Origin: Schistocerca nitens
Taxonomy: Eukaryota; Arthropoda; Insecta; Orthoptera; Acrididae
Direction of reading: 5' to 3'
DNA length: 64,000 bases
NCBI RefSeq assembly: GCF_023898315.1
Contig: NC_064616.1
Span: forward strand, 649,508,974-649,572,973
Positions 53,861 to 63,850 of the stretch are shown one piece after another (within the stretch, counting starts at the first letter, position 1; each line of letters starts with the position of its first letter). A program made the translations under genes and the position numbers. The notes under the pieces are model-generated. The model was not told the origin of the DNA. It was given only the letters and a program-made list of their open reading frames with translations, and did no database searches.

Positions 53861-54379
53861 TATACAAAGTCTGGCGTAAAGCCGTGACCCGAACGTCGTT
53901 GCCTCCCCTTGTGAGTCAGGACTACTTTTTCGTATGTTCATCTGAAGACATGATTTAAATTTACACCGTTCCTTTACTTTTATTACCTTTGGGAAGTTTA
54001 TTGTGTACCTCGACTCCTTAATAAAACGTAAAAAAAACTTTATTCTCTCTATCCAGGTACAAGCAACCACTGGCTGGTGATAATGGATAGAGATGTTTGC
54101 TACAAATTGTTCAAGGCTTTTCTGTATAAAAATTGTAGCTTGGAAGCTGCGTTAGCTTAGAATGTCGAATTACCTTAATTTGTAAAGAGTTCGATCCAAT
54201 GACCTCTTTTATGACTTGACCCTTTTTGCAGTTTGAACACATGTTACACATCTTCTGAGTATTTGCAACCCAGGGCATTATACTGTAACTGCTGATGATA
54301 AATACATGTGTCCTAAAGATGATGTTGGGTAGGAGCTATTACACACTGTGGCTAATATTCGTAGAGCGTGACATGCTTA
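53861..54379. other. No gene recognised
   Basis: No supported feature. Confidence 0.45.
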
Positions 54380-54462
54380 GTTGTTTCTTTTTACAAGTAC
54401 TCAGACATGTTCATCCCATTTTAATTGCTGATCAGCACACATACCTACAAATTTTGTGCTAG

Positions 54463-54510
<48 letters not shown>

Positions 54511-54640
54511 TTGTCTCATTATGTACTTTTAAGTGTGGTTGTATTAGGCTTTTTACTTGTATAGAAGTTCATGGTATTAGTCATTTTTAGATTAAGAGTT
54601 ATCTTGTTTGTTGATCACTTGTGGACTGCCTTGTCAGCTT
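54380..54640 (-). mobile_element. Possible LINE fragment around a (CA)n tract
   Basis: GTTCATCCCATTTTAATTGC, CACATACCTACAAATTTTGT, then after the (CA)n tract ATTAGTCATTTTTAGATTAA and GAGTTATCTTGTTTG resemble the antisense of a CR1/jockey reverse-transcriptase end. No clear protein frame survives. Confidence 0.35.
54465..54508. repeat. (CA)n microsatellite
   Basis: About 22 CA units. Confidence 0.97.
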
Positions 54641-55609
54641 TTACACCTATCGTCTTTTTTCCGTCGTTCCTTAGTTGCGTCGATGGAACATACCTCTACG
54701 AATTTTACACCTGTGTTTGAATTAACTATAGGTTTCATGAGATTTCAACGGTATAAAATACAAAATGTTAATGAAAATATGGTATACAATACAAAATGCT
54801 GATGAAAATATGTTATGACTGACCAGTAATTGTCATATTTCCATTCAGAGTTGCAATCGTCACACCAAAGGCCATAATAAATGAAATCGTCGTACAGACT
54901 ACTGTACATAGCAAAAACTTTGTAGTTAAGGCAAACCACGTAATTCTGATACACAGATAGGATAAATTACATTGAAACATCTTGCGTTCTACCTCGTAAG
55001 CAGGAACATTACACGAACACAGTAACTTTCGAGTTATTAACGATACGTAACTTTGTCATGATGTATTCCTATCTCCTGCGTCAGCTGGTCAAAATACAAA
55101 CAGTAATCTTCTATGAGTCTTTTAACTGCTACATTCGTAACTAGACTGATGTGCAAGCTAATAGTTATCTACGCGAAGCCATTGCAATATTCCAGGCTTG
55201 TGGTCCAGTTTAATATCAGACAATTCCGCTTTATATGGATGTCTCGTATTTCCTCGAAATAATTTCTGCTCCTTCCGCACCAATTTCTCCTAATATGCTT
55301 CTTGATATCGCAATATTGTTCCCATATAGGAGAAACGGTAGTTTCGTCATGGCACATTGTCTCTAGAATGCTTCAGTGAAGTAATAATAATACTCGTAGC
55401 TATAGGCAGCACTTTATAACTCTTAAGTTACAAATGGTTTGTGAGGTTACAGAATCAGATATTTTTTCCCATTAAAATACACCCGATACAGAATGGAGTC
55501 ACTGCTAGCTTAGTGGAGTGTACATACCGCCTCTGGAATGCTATCCCATATCTCAAATCGTTTCTGCATGATAGGAAAGTGAGTAGTACAGATTTTAACA
55601 ACATCTGCT
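54641..55609. other. No gene recognised
   Basis: AT-rich flank upstream of the RTE-like element. No supported coding or RNA feature. Confidence 0.5.
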
Positions 55610-58600
55610 AGGGGATGCGTCACCAATAGCCTCTCCCACACAAATGTCAACCTCACCGGCACGTGGTATCCCCTGCTACGCTAACGAGGCTCTGGCGACC
55701 GAGTTTCTCCCGGGATAAGGAGAACCCTCTACTAAGTCAACGACCTTCTAGAGGGCGGATGAGCTGGTAGAGCAAGGGCACCCTCTTGTCCTTGGAGCGA
55801 GAAATCACTCCTAAAGACGGAAGAATCACCAAGGGTGGTCAACGGCATAGGATGCTGAAGGCAACGGGAAACCACAGCATTAAAGATCCAATGGATATCC
55901 CCAGGAAAACTCATCATGGCAGAGTTCAATGTCAAATTATCCGGAGTTTCAACTCCCCCACTCGGATCTCCGGGGGGGGGGGGGGGGGGAGAGCCTTGAA
56001 CAATGCCACAAGTAAATACAAAAATAATGCAACAATAGCAACTTGGAATGTAAGATCATTATACCAACCAGGCAAAGTAAATAATGTTATACAAGAAATG
56101 AAACGTCTAAAAATTAATATTTTGGGTGTAAGTGAAACAAGATGGCCTGACTCAGGAGAAATGACCATTGACAACATGAAAGTATATTACTCGGGAAATT
56201 CTGATAGCCAGCACAGGAATGGGGTAGGAATAATTTTAGATGAGTATGCTAGTAAATCTGTCAAAAGCATTTTACCAATCTCAGATAGAGTAATCCGTCT
56301 ACATTTACAAACGAAACAAACAAATATTAATTTAATCCAAATCTATGCTCCAACAGCCGACAAAGAACAAGAAGAAATAGGAAAATTTTATGAAGAATTA
56401 ACACAAGCAATAGGAACCTCAAAAAGCAGAGACATTATTATCATCATGGGAGATTTTAATGCCAAAATAGGTGAAGGAAGTGAAGGTGATCTTATTGGAC
56501 CTTTTGGTTTAGGAACAAGAAATGAAAGAGGAGATTTGCTGTCACAATTTTGCCAGGAAAACAATCTGTCTATTACAAACACATTTTTTAAACTCCCTAA
56601 ACGAAGACTTTATACTTGGAAATCACCAAGAGACTGTAATGAAGAAGTTTGCAGAAATCAAATTGATTTCATACTTATAAACAAGAGGTACAAAAATTCT
56701 ATTCATGGTGTGGAAACATATCCGGGAGCTGATATATTTTCTGATCATAACCTTTTAGTAGCAAAGTTCCATGTGAAACTGAAAGCCATACAAAAGAAAC
56801 AAAAGAAGGACTATATAAATACAACTATTCTAAGAGACCCCTTGACTAAACAAAAGACTTCTGAAGAGATTAATAAGGAATTAGTTAGGATAAAGAATAA
56901 TCAAACAGAAGATATTGATGGCAAATGGGAACTTATAAAAGACACATTAAATAATGCATGTAAAAACATAATGGTGACCAAACACGACAACATGAAAAAG
57001 AAGTGGATGACAGAGAAGATATTACAATTGATGGAACAAAGAAGAATACTTAAAAATAGAGATGTAAGTGAGTATAAAAGATTACATGCAGAAATACGAA
57101 AAGAAACACGGCGAGCAAAAGAAGAATGGTACAAGGAACAATGCTCTGAAATTGAGAGTTATGAAACAAGACATGATAGTTTCAACTTACACAAAAAAGT
57201 TAAAGATTTAGCTGGACTTAATAAAAAGAAAAGTACAAGTTTATTGTTAGATAAAAATGACAAAATAATTCCTGATGTTAAAGGTAAACTGGACAGGTGG
57301 ACAGAATATGTCAAAGAACTATTTGAAGACACAAGAAAAGATCAAAAATTTTATGATAACATGATTGGAGAACGAGGACCAAGCATATCGAAAGAAGAAA
57401 TATTACATGTTATCAACAAATCGAAGACAGGAAAAGCCCCTGGACCGGATAAGATACCAAATGACATCCTGAAACTCATAGGAATAGACCATATAGATGT
57501 ATTTGTACAATTGTTTAATGATATTTATAATTCGGGAATTATTCCTAGGGATTGGTTGACATCTACCTTTGTTACATTACCCAAAAAGGCTAATGCCAAA
57601 ACTTGTAATGATCACCGTACAATAAGCTTAATGAGTCACACCTTAAAGATATTTCTAAAAGTTATACACCAACGAATATACAAAAAAGTAGAAGAAGGTA
57701 TAAGTGAAACACAATTCGGTTTTAGAAGTTCCCTCGGTACAAGAGAAGCATTGTTTGCTTTTAACATATTAGCGCAACGATGTATGGAGGTTAACCAGCC
57801 ACTATATGTGTGCTTTCTGGATTATAATAAAGCATTTGACAAAGTTCGTCATGATCATCTCATAGAATTGTTAGAAAAGAAAACACTTGATAAGAAAGAC
57901 ATCCGCATTATATACAACCTCTACTACAATCAAACCGCAACCGTGAAGGTAGAAAATGAATTATCGAATGATATAGAAATAAAGAGGGGTGTGAGACAAG
58001 GTTGCGTTCTCTCACCCTTATTCTTTAATATGTATTCAGAAGACATAATCCAGGCAGCTCTATCAGATGAAATAGCTGGCATTAAAGTGAATGGGCTAAA
58101 CATTAACAATGTTAGGTTTGCTGATGACACTGTACTACTAGCTGGAAACCTCAAAGATCTACAATTACTTCTTGACAAAGTCGCAGAAAAAAGTGAAGAA
58201 TTTGGCTTGACTCTTAACGTAAGCAAGACTAAGTTCATGGTGATATCTAAAACACACCAACAAGAAAATCTTACAAGCAATAGGGAAAGAGTCGATCAAG
58301 TACGTAAATTTAAATATCTCGGAACAATTGTAAATGAGGAGATTGAAAGCTCAGAAGAAATTAAATCGAGAATAGGACAGGCCAGAAGTATCTTTAATAA
58401 TAAGATGAAAAATGCATTCTGTTCGAGAGACATTTGTTTAAACACAAAAATGAGGTTGCTAAGATGCTATGTATTCTCAAAATTATTATACGGAATGGAA
58501 GCGTGGACATTGAAAAAGAAGGACATGAACAGTTTAGAAGCTTTTGAACTGTGGGCATATAGAAGAATACTTAGAATTAGTTGGGTGTCGAGGATTACTA

Positions 58601-58930
58601 ATCAAGATGTCCTAAGAAGAATGGGAAAGGAAAAAGAATTAATTAAAACTATTAAAGTAAGGAAGCTACAATATTTAGGCCATGTTATTAGGGGAGTAAA
58701 TTATAAAATATTGCGAATAATACTAGAAGGGAAAATTTGTGGGAAGAGAACGAGGGGTAGAAGACGGACATCCTGGATTGACAATCTAAAAAATTGGTAC
58801 AACTGTTCAACGTCAGAACTCCTTAGATCGGCCAAATCAAGTTCAGAAATTGCCATGATGACAGCCAACCTTCTTAGAGGAGACGGCACATGAAGAAGAA
58901 GCTAGGAATAAAACGTTGTTTTTAATCCTA
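55610..58930 (+). mobile_element. RTE-like LINE with intact ORF, probably near full length
   Basis: A G+C-rich leader (GGATGCGTCACCAATAGCC onward) replaces the AT-rich flank at about 55610 and precedes a single long ORF. After the stop, only about 40 bases with GAAGAAGAAGCTAGGAATAAA separate it from AT-rich DNA, the short 3' end usual for RTE elements. It is the only large LINE in the window on the plus strand. Exact termini and a target duplication were not determined. Confidence 0.8.
55852..58893 (+). CDS. RTE-like endonuclease / reverse transcriptase, intact, about 1013 aa
   Basis: The frame opens after a stop at 55768; its first ATG is 55852. An 18-base G run (55972-55989) encodes six glycines. 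The endonuclease follows at once: TIATWNVRSLYQPGKV, LGVSETRWPDSGE, IQIYAPTADK, IIMGDFNAKIGEGS, NQIDFILINKRY and FSDHNLLVAKF, all catalytic motifs present. After a lysine-rich linker the reverse transcriptase shows GKAPGPDKIPNDILKL, ETQFGFRSSLGTREALFAF, FLDYNKAFDKVRHDHL (catalytic Asp), RGVRQGCVLSPLFFNMY, VRFADDTVLLAG (catalytic pair, about 58110-58145) and KFKYLGTIV. The C-terminus includes KVRKLQYLGHVIRG, then RTRGRRRTSWIDNL. It would nick target DNA and copy its own RNA. No stop or frameshift is visible. Confidence 0.9.
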   Translation: MLKATGNHSIKDPMDIPRKTHHGRVQCQIIRSFNSPTRISGGGGGGRALNNATSKYKNNATIATWNVRSLYQPGKVNNVIQEMKRLKINILGVSETRWPDSGEMTIDNMKVYYSGNSDSQHRNGVGIILDEYASKSVKSILPISDRVIRLHLQTKQTNINLIQIYAPTADKEQEEIGKFYEELTQAIGTSKSRDIIIIMGDFNAKIGEGSEGDLIGPFGLGTRNERGDLLSQFCQENNLSITNTFFKLPKRRLYTWKSPRDCNEEVCRNQIDFILINKRYKNSIHGVETYPGADIFSDHNLLVAKFHVKLKAIQKKQKKDYINTTILRDPLTKQKTSEEINKELVRIKNNQTEDIDGKWELIKDTLNNACKNIMVTKHDNMKKKWMTEKILQLMEQRRILKNRDVSEYKRLHAEIRKETRRAKEEWYKEQCSEIESYETRHDSFNLHKKVKDLAGLNKKKSTSLLLDKNDKIIPDVKGKLDRWTEYVKELFEDTRKDQKFYDNMIGERGPSISKEEILHVINKSKTGKAPGPDKIPNDILKLIGIDHIDVFVQLFNDIYNSGIIPRDWLTSTFVTLPKKANAKTCNDHRTISLMSHTLKIFLKVIHQRIYKKVEEGISETQFGFRSSLGTREALFAFNILAQRCMEVNQPLYVCFLDYNKAFDKVRHDHLIELLEKKTLDKKDIRIIYNLYYNQTATVKVENELSNDIEIKRGVRQGCVLSPLFFNMYSEDIIQAALSDEIAGIKVNGLNINNVRFADDTVLLAGNLKDLQLLLDKVAEKSEEFGLTLNVSKTKFMVISKTHQQENLTSNRERVDQVRKFKYLGTIVNEEIESSEEIKSRIGQARSIFNNKMKNAFCSRDICLNTKMRLLRCYVFSKLLYGMEAWTLKKKDMNSLEAFELWAYRRILRISWVSRITNQDVLRRMGKEKELIKTIKVRKLQYLGHVIRGVNYKILRIILEGKICGKRTRGRRRTSWIDNLKNWYNCSTSELLRSAKSSSEIAMMTANLLRGDGT

Positions 58931-59507
58931 TGGAAGATTGGATATTTCGACACTCGTCGGTATTTTCCATCAGTTCCACGTTTTGACACTAAAATCACTA
59001 TCCTTTAATGCGAGTTACCTTCCTCTGAATGAATTGTTAAGATTATAGTGTAATCATAGATATCTCATTAAGAATGGACCAAAGTGCGGTTGATGTAAGG
59101 AAAAAAATGACTGTATTTTAACGATAGTGCTTTATTTCCACAGTGCATGTTAGCAAGGTATAAATAATTTAGTAGTATTTGTAACAAAATCGTTGTGTTC
59201 GTCAAAAAAGCTCTTATTGTAGCCAAAATAGGTCTCAGACACACAGCACACGAGGAAAGGTGCGGTCCACATTTCACGCAAGCAACAGTATGTCTGCATG
59301 GAAGGAAATGCTTTCCTATTTTTTACCGACGCAGATTTTACACAGGCAAGCAATATCAAAAAGGGCGTTCTGATATTGCTGCCAGGATTACAACTTTTTT
59401 ATCCACCTTTAGAAGATTTGATGGATGTTTAATATTAGCTACATCCTTTGCAGTAATTATTGCATTTCTGTTCTAACAAATACTACCCACAACACCTTTA
59501 CCCTTTG

Positions 59508-59513
<6 letters not shown>
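58931..59513. other. No gene recognised
   Basis: AT-rich DNA between the RTE-like element and simple repeats. Confidence 0.5.

Positions 59514-59596
<83 letters not shown>
59514..59596. repeat. (CT)n(CA)n compound microsatellite
   Basis: CT units at 59514-59555 pass into CA units at 59557-59596. Confidence 0.97.
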
Positions 59597-59601
<5 letters not shown>

Positions 59602-59640
59602 TCAACCCACAAGGACTGTGCATTTGGTTGGTCGATTAGG

Positions 59641-59730
59641 AGGGGGGAGGGGGGAAGAGGGAGTGGGGAGGGGGGAAGAGGGAGGGGGGAGGGGGGAAGA
59701 GGGAGGGGGGAGGGTGGACGGGGAGGGAGA
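59641..59730. repeat. G-rich minisatellite at LINE copy E 3' end
   Basis: Four or so units of roughly 22 bp built from GGGGGGAGGGGGGAAGAGGG, directly beside the TTGG-type 3' end of LINE copy E. Runs of four to six G on one strand favour quadruplex formation. Confidence 0.9.
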
Positions 59731-59914
59731 GCGATAAGGGGCTGAACAACAACGTCATCAGCCCCCAGATCTAGCATACAAAGGGAGACGCCCTACCCAC
59801 AACCACCCTCCCTCTGCTCCGGAGGTAACTTAAAACTTTATAACTGAGAATTGAAACCACCTTCACGTAGAAAACCGAGAACGAGGTCACTCAGCCGTGA
59901 GTTGTTCGCCAATA

Positions 59915-60540
59915 TTAGAGGCACCGAGTCTGGAAGTCCATGGAGGGTGAAATGAAGGGGTGGGCGTTGGGCGGGGGGGGGGGGGTATTCCACAAAGCTA
60001 CTGGACGTAAAGCTCCACAACCACTATGTGGAGACGGATTGCTACACAAAAGAAAACTATGGGTTAACCAGGTATGACTGATGCGGAGACTACGTAGTAA
60101 TGTGGATTTCTTCCAGGGGAAGTAGAAAGAAGAGCAGCACGCTGCTGTAGTCTCGTTGACTGTATGGATTTTATTAGCTGGGGCAGTAGCCCACCAGACG
60201 TTCCATTTCCGAGCGAACAGAGGTCTCATGCGTACCCGCAAATCCGCACCTGCGATCAGTAAAGCAAATGGGGAGCGACTAAGTGCTTCTCTAGTCAAAC
60301 GGTCAGTTCATTTGCTGGGATGCCCAGGTGACTTGGTACCCACAGAAAACTGAACAGGAAGCATGACGAACGCCAGTGTGGTCAGGAGGAGTAGAGAGCA
60401 AAGGGTTGTAAGAACACCATCGGCCTGGCGACTGCTCATTCATTCAACCACTACAAATTAAAACGAGGTCAAGGGAGGTTCGTTTAATAAAATGGAGGGC
60501 TCTGCTAATGGCTATCAGCTCTGTCACACTACATGTTCTT
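59915..60540 (-). pseudogene. LINE copy E RNase H and terminal region
   Basis: CSVTELIAISRALHFIKRTS (about 60525-60470) gives the Glu-containing helix. GYQVTWASQQMN-type residues near 60330 correspond to the GHxGxxGNE core. LTREALSRSPFALLIAGADL, RVRMRPLFARKWNVWWATAP, NKIHTVNETT and LRSLRISHTWLTHSFLLCSN (60298-60040) run to the Cys-containing end. A G run (59973-59985) lies near the end. Frameshifts break the domain between its halves. Confidence 0.7.
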
Positions 60541-60571
60541 GGCAGAAAATGTCTCTTATCTGGTAAGAGTG

Positions 60572-60775
60572 GCCGGCCGGAGTGGCTGAGGGGTTCTAGG
60601 CGCTACAGTCTGGAACCGCACGACTGATACGGTCGCAGGATCGAATCCTGCCTCAGGCATGGATGTGTGTGATGTCCTTAGGTTAGTTAGGTTTAAGTAG
60701 TTCTAAGTTCTAGGGGACTGATGACCACAGCAGTTAAGTCCCATAGTGCTCAGAGCCATCTGAACCATTTTTTTC
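60572..60775 (+). mobile_element. tRNA-derived SINE (family 1), inside LINE copy E
   Basis: GGCCGGCCGGAGTGGCTGAG starts the tRNA-like head, GGATCGAATCC at 60638-60648 is the B box, and the body ends GAGCCATCTGAACCATTTTT. Flanks GTAAGAGTG (60563-60571) and GTAATAGTG (60776-60784) form a 9-bp duplication with one mismatch. Confidence 0.9.
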
Positions 60776-61203
60776 GTAATAGTGACAATGTAGGGGAAAA
60801 ATAAGCTGGAGATGCGAATTGAAGTTTGTGTTGGGGACGGCATTCGACTTGGGTAATTCGTGCAGCAATGTTGACCATAGTTAGAAATGTTAATTAATAT
60901 CTTCAGCTTCCAACATTATCGTAGGTCAAGGAAGGACAGAGACTTTATGACCTTGGAAGAGATCAGTCCTGGGCACCATCCGAGGGGGAGATTGCGAGAA
61001 AACACGTGGAGCACAGTCCAGGGAAGGGAGGGGAGATGGAGATCTCGGCAGAGGGAAATGAGGCGCATTTCATCTCGTAATCCCACTTGAGGAAGGGTAT
61101 CAGGACGACAACAGCCCTCGCATGCAAAGAGAATGGGACACATGGGATGATCACGAATTATCGAACAGCGATTTCATAGCAGACCAAGAATTAGTACGTT
61201 AAA

Positions 61204-61735
61204 TCAGTAGTGGGAAGATCGCTGCTTCGGCAAGGAGATTAGATTGTCTATAAGACTAGTCTGAAAGACACCAGTGGACATACGCATGCCCCACAGGTGG
61301 ACTGGGCCTAACAGTTTCAGAGCTGTAGGAGCTGCCAAGTCACAAACCTGGTTGCCATAGTCCAGTTGGAACAAAACTAGGGCCCAATAAAGACAGATAT
61401 GAATAGCATGATCTGCGCCCCAAGGTGTATGGGCAAGGAAGCAGAGAGTGTTAAACTTCCGCATTCATCTCGTCTTCAGGTGAAAAATGTAGAGCTGCTA
61501 AGTCATCTTTTTATCAAAAACGAGGCCAAAGAAACGGAATTGTGCTACAACATCCAGGTGCTGGGTACTTAAGTAGAGTTTCGAGTCAGCCTGGACTGTG
61601 GTGCGACAGAAATGCCCGACGCATGTTTTTGTAGAAGAGAATTGGAAACCATGGGATAGAGCCCACACAGAGGCCCGCTGGATGACATCTTGGACCTGGT
61701 GTTCAGCAGAGGATACCTTCATGGAATGATCGTAC
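61204..61735 (-). pseudogene. LINE copy E reverse transcriptase C-terminal part
   Basis: VQDVIQRASVWALSHGFQFS and STKTCVGHFCRTT (about 61690-61610), then VVAQFRFFGLVFDKKMT (about 61550-61505) correspond to the block after the catalytic YVDD. LCFLAHTPWGADHAIHICLY and RALVLFQLDYG-type residues (about 61440-61350), then LLGPVHLWGMRMSTGVFQTS, follow in another frame. The polymerase active site is deleted. Confidence 0.7.
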
Positions 61736-61739
61736 ATAG

Positions 61740-62460
61740 TTGCCCTGGTCCACCGTGCAGTGGGATGACATTTGCCCAAAGTGTAAACACCTGAAGCACA
61801 TCATAGGTGCTGGAGCATATGGTTTCATATCACACCTGTGCACCATGACCTTAACCTTGTCTGGGACGACATTCCCTTTGAGAGTTAGGATAAAGGCGCC
61901 TGTACCCATATGATTATCCTTGTGCCCCTTTTGTATACGTCTCATAAAATGTACACCTTGCATCTGGAAGTTAGTCCTGCGTTCCTCATCTGTTTGGAAC
62001 GAAAGATATCGGCAGAAGATTATTCCTTGGACCACGTCCAAAGTTTTTTGTGGGCCAATGGTAACATATACGTCCCCTATAGAAACACATGCCTGAAGAA
62101 CTGCAGACTGGTCAGTGGAGGATGTTTTCATTAATAACGAACCATTTCGCATTTTCCGCAGAGACTAAACTTCCCCAAAATTATCTTCAATGTTTTCGAT
62201 AAAAAAAGTGATTTAGTGGCAGTGAATGTATCCCCATCAGTCCGAGCACATACCAAGCATCGCGTGAAGTGACTCGCACCTACAGCATATCGAGATCATC
62301 CCTCTTCCCTTGGCGTAGCCAGGGAAGGAAACGTGGTAGCGTCGTGTCTCTGTGCTTTATTATAATCTCTCTCATCTGAAGGGAGTGCTGGGGCCTTGCA
62401 GCCACCAGCAGAAGAAAGTTTAATTCTCTTTATGTGGGAGTCTTTCACCATGGTACCACC
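61740..62460 (-). pseudogene. LINE copy E ORF1 (gag-like), C-terminus deleted
   Basis: A start region with IKLSSAGGCKAPALPSDERD (about 62430) leads to FFIENIEDNFGEV (about 62195) and a long frame (62152-61703) with IGPQKTLDVVQGIIFCRYLS, GAFILTLKGNVVPDKVKVMV and MMCFRCLHFGQMSSHC, the first CCHC knuckle (about 61790-61750). The remaining knuckles are missing, and the sequence passes into reverse-transcriptase residues. The knuckle protein would bind element RNA. Stops near 62190 and 62300 disrupt the N-terminal part. Confidence 0.75.
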
Positions 62461-62470
62461 AGTGTGTATT

Positions 62471-63117
62471 TGTGGGCAAGGGAAAAAAGATACCAGATTC
62501 TTTCAAGTTAAAAATACACTTTTTCCTGGTTAACATAAGCATTTTCCCTGTTAAGCGACAGTATACTTTCCCTTGTAACACGTATTAATCCCTTGTACGA
62601 TAAAAGTTTTATACACCGGCGAGAACTGTCCAGCACTTAGGGAAACGAAACCCAGCGAATAAAACATTGCGCTTTAGAAAGATCTTCGATGCGCAGCAAC
62701 ATGCGCACTGCATATTTTCGTGTTAACAAATGTATAAATACGAATTCCATCAAATAACGTTTCTGAAGTATTGAAATAGAGATTGCGATACGCTTTTGTC
62801 AGCCAATCATATTCACGTCACGTGATCTCGCCAGCCGATGACAGCAGATATCAGAGCATAGGACAAGTGATGTAGTCAGCCTATAGCAACATCACTGTTA
62901 AGTAGCGCGATCACACGAATAGGAAAATTTAATGGTTTAAATTAATATACGCAGAGTATAGTTACAAGAGATGCTAAGCTTTGATAAAGATGTATCAAAC
63001 ATAACTGTGCCAGTGAAACATCAAAACAACTATGCCAGTGAAATTTTAAATAACGACAAATGTTTGGTGGTCTGGCCCGAAATTTTTTCTAAGTGGCTGG
63101 TCCTCAAAGTGATAAGT
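62471..63117. other. No gene recognised
   Basis: No supported coding. The 62500-62600 stretch (TTTCCCTTGTAACACGTATT) may be an interspersed repeat, but I cannot assign it. Confidence 0.4.
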
Positions 63118-63322
63118 TTTTGGAAATTTGTGGTAAGGCCTTTTGGGACCAAATTGCTCAGGCCTTCGGTCCCTAAGCTTACACACTACTTAATCTAATT
63201 TAAACTAACTTACGCTAAGGACGACACATACACCCATGCCCGAGTGAGGACTCGAACCTCCGACGGGGAGAGCCATGCGGACCGTGGCAAGACGCCCTAC
63301 GCGGCTACCCAGCACGGCTGAA
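63118..63322 (-). mobile_element. tRNA-derived SINE (family 5)
   Basis: The minus strand starts AGCCGTGCTGGGTAGCCGCG, carries GGAGGTTCGAGTCCTCACTC (B box GGTTCGAGTCC, complement of 63248-63258) and continues with CGGGCATGGGTGTATGTGTC and CTTAGCGTAAGTTAG to TGGTCCCAAAAGGCCTTACC. Head and tail style resemble family 1 but the body differs. AAAGTG flanks both sides, a weak duplication. Confidence 0.8.
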
Positions 63323-63699
63323 AAGTGTTGAAGGAGAGTCAAACGCTCTGTGATCTAAGAAATTCCTCGCACATTCTCACACGTAACAAAATTCATCTTG
63401 CGTAAAAGGAAATTTACTTTGAGAGTAACACTTCGCACTATTTTGCTGCGACCTATTAGGTTCATTTGAGCATTTGCTAGAGCGTCAGAAAATTGGCCGT
63501 TCTGCGCATGTGTAGCTATGATGACGTGAGAAGCCCGTGCTTGGTGTTCGGTCTGTTCATACGCCTTTCGTTACATTTCTGCTTGGACCATGAGCAGCAG
63601 TGCGACATGTTGTTCTGATGGGACATACGGAGTTATTGTACTTAGGGAAATTGTTTTACCATATCTTATCCACATAAGAAATGTAAAATAAGAAGGCAG
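63323..63699. other. No gene recognised
   Basis: No supported feature. Confidence 0.4.
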
Positions 63700-63850
63700 T
63701 CCTCGGCATAATACTCATTTCAAAACTCTACAGCTCAAAGTACCCTAATATTTTGCTATGTGGTGATTTTAACATAGATTTTTTTATCCGTAATCTGCAA
63801 TACAGTTATGTAGCATTTGCAATTATATTTACATCCACACAGCACGGCAA
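63700..63850 (+). pseudogene. LINE endonuclease fragment
   Basis: A plus-strand frame at about 63735-63800 reads SKYPNILLCGDFNIDFFIRN, matching the LINE endonuclease motif ILLCGDFNID with the GDFN metal-binding residues preserved. A frame break precedes it, and no further endonuclease motif is clear before the window end. The short match is specific but isolated. Confidence 0.5.

Larger units (their letters stand above)
59610..62470 (-). mobile_element. RNase-H-type LINE, copy E: rearranged, holding a SINE
   Basis: Minus-strand order is ORF1 (62460-61740), then directly the end of reverse transcriptase (61735-61204), then RNase H (60540-59915) and the 3' region ending near TTTGGTTGG (59610-59625). 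The endonuclease and most of the reverse transcriptase are missing, so ORF1 is joined to the RT end by an internal deletion. A family-1 SINE sits at 60572-60775. Confidence 0.75.

Noticed and set aside
55786-55851. Longer start for the RTE-like ORF
   Set aside because: The frame there begins with TTG directly after a stop; the first ATG is at 55852.
55932-58280. Minus-strand frames under the RTE-like ORF
   Set aside because: They are shadows with no motif; the plus strand has the full domain set.
59425-59777. Glycine/arginine- and proline-rich frames
   Set aside because: They arise from the simple repeats and G-rich minisatellite.
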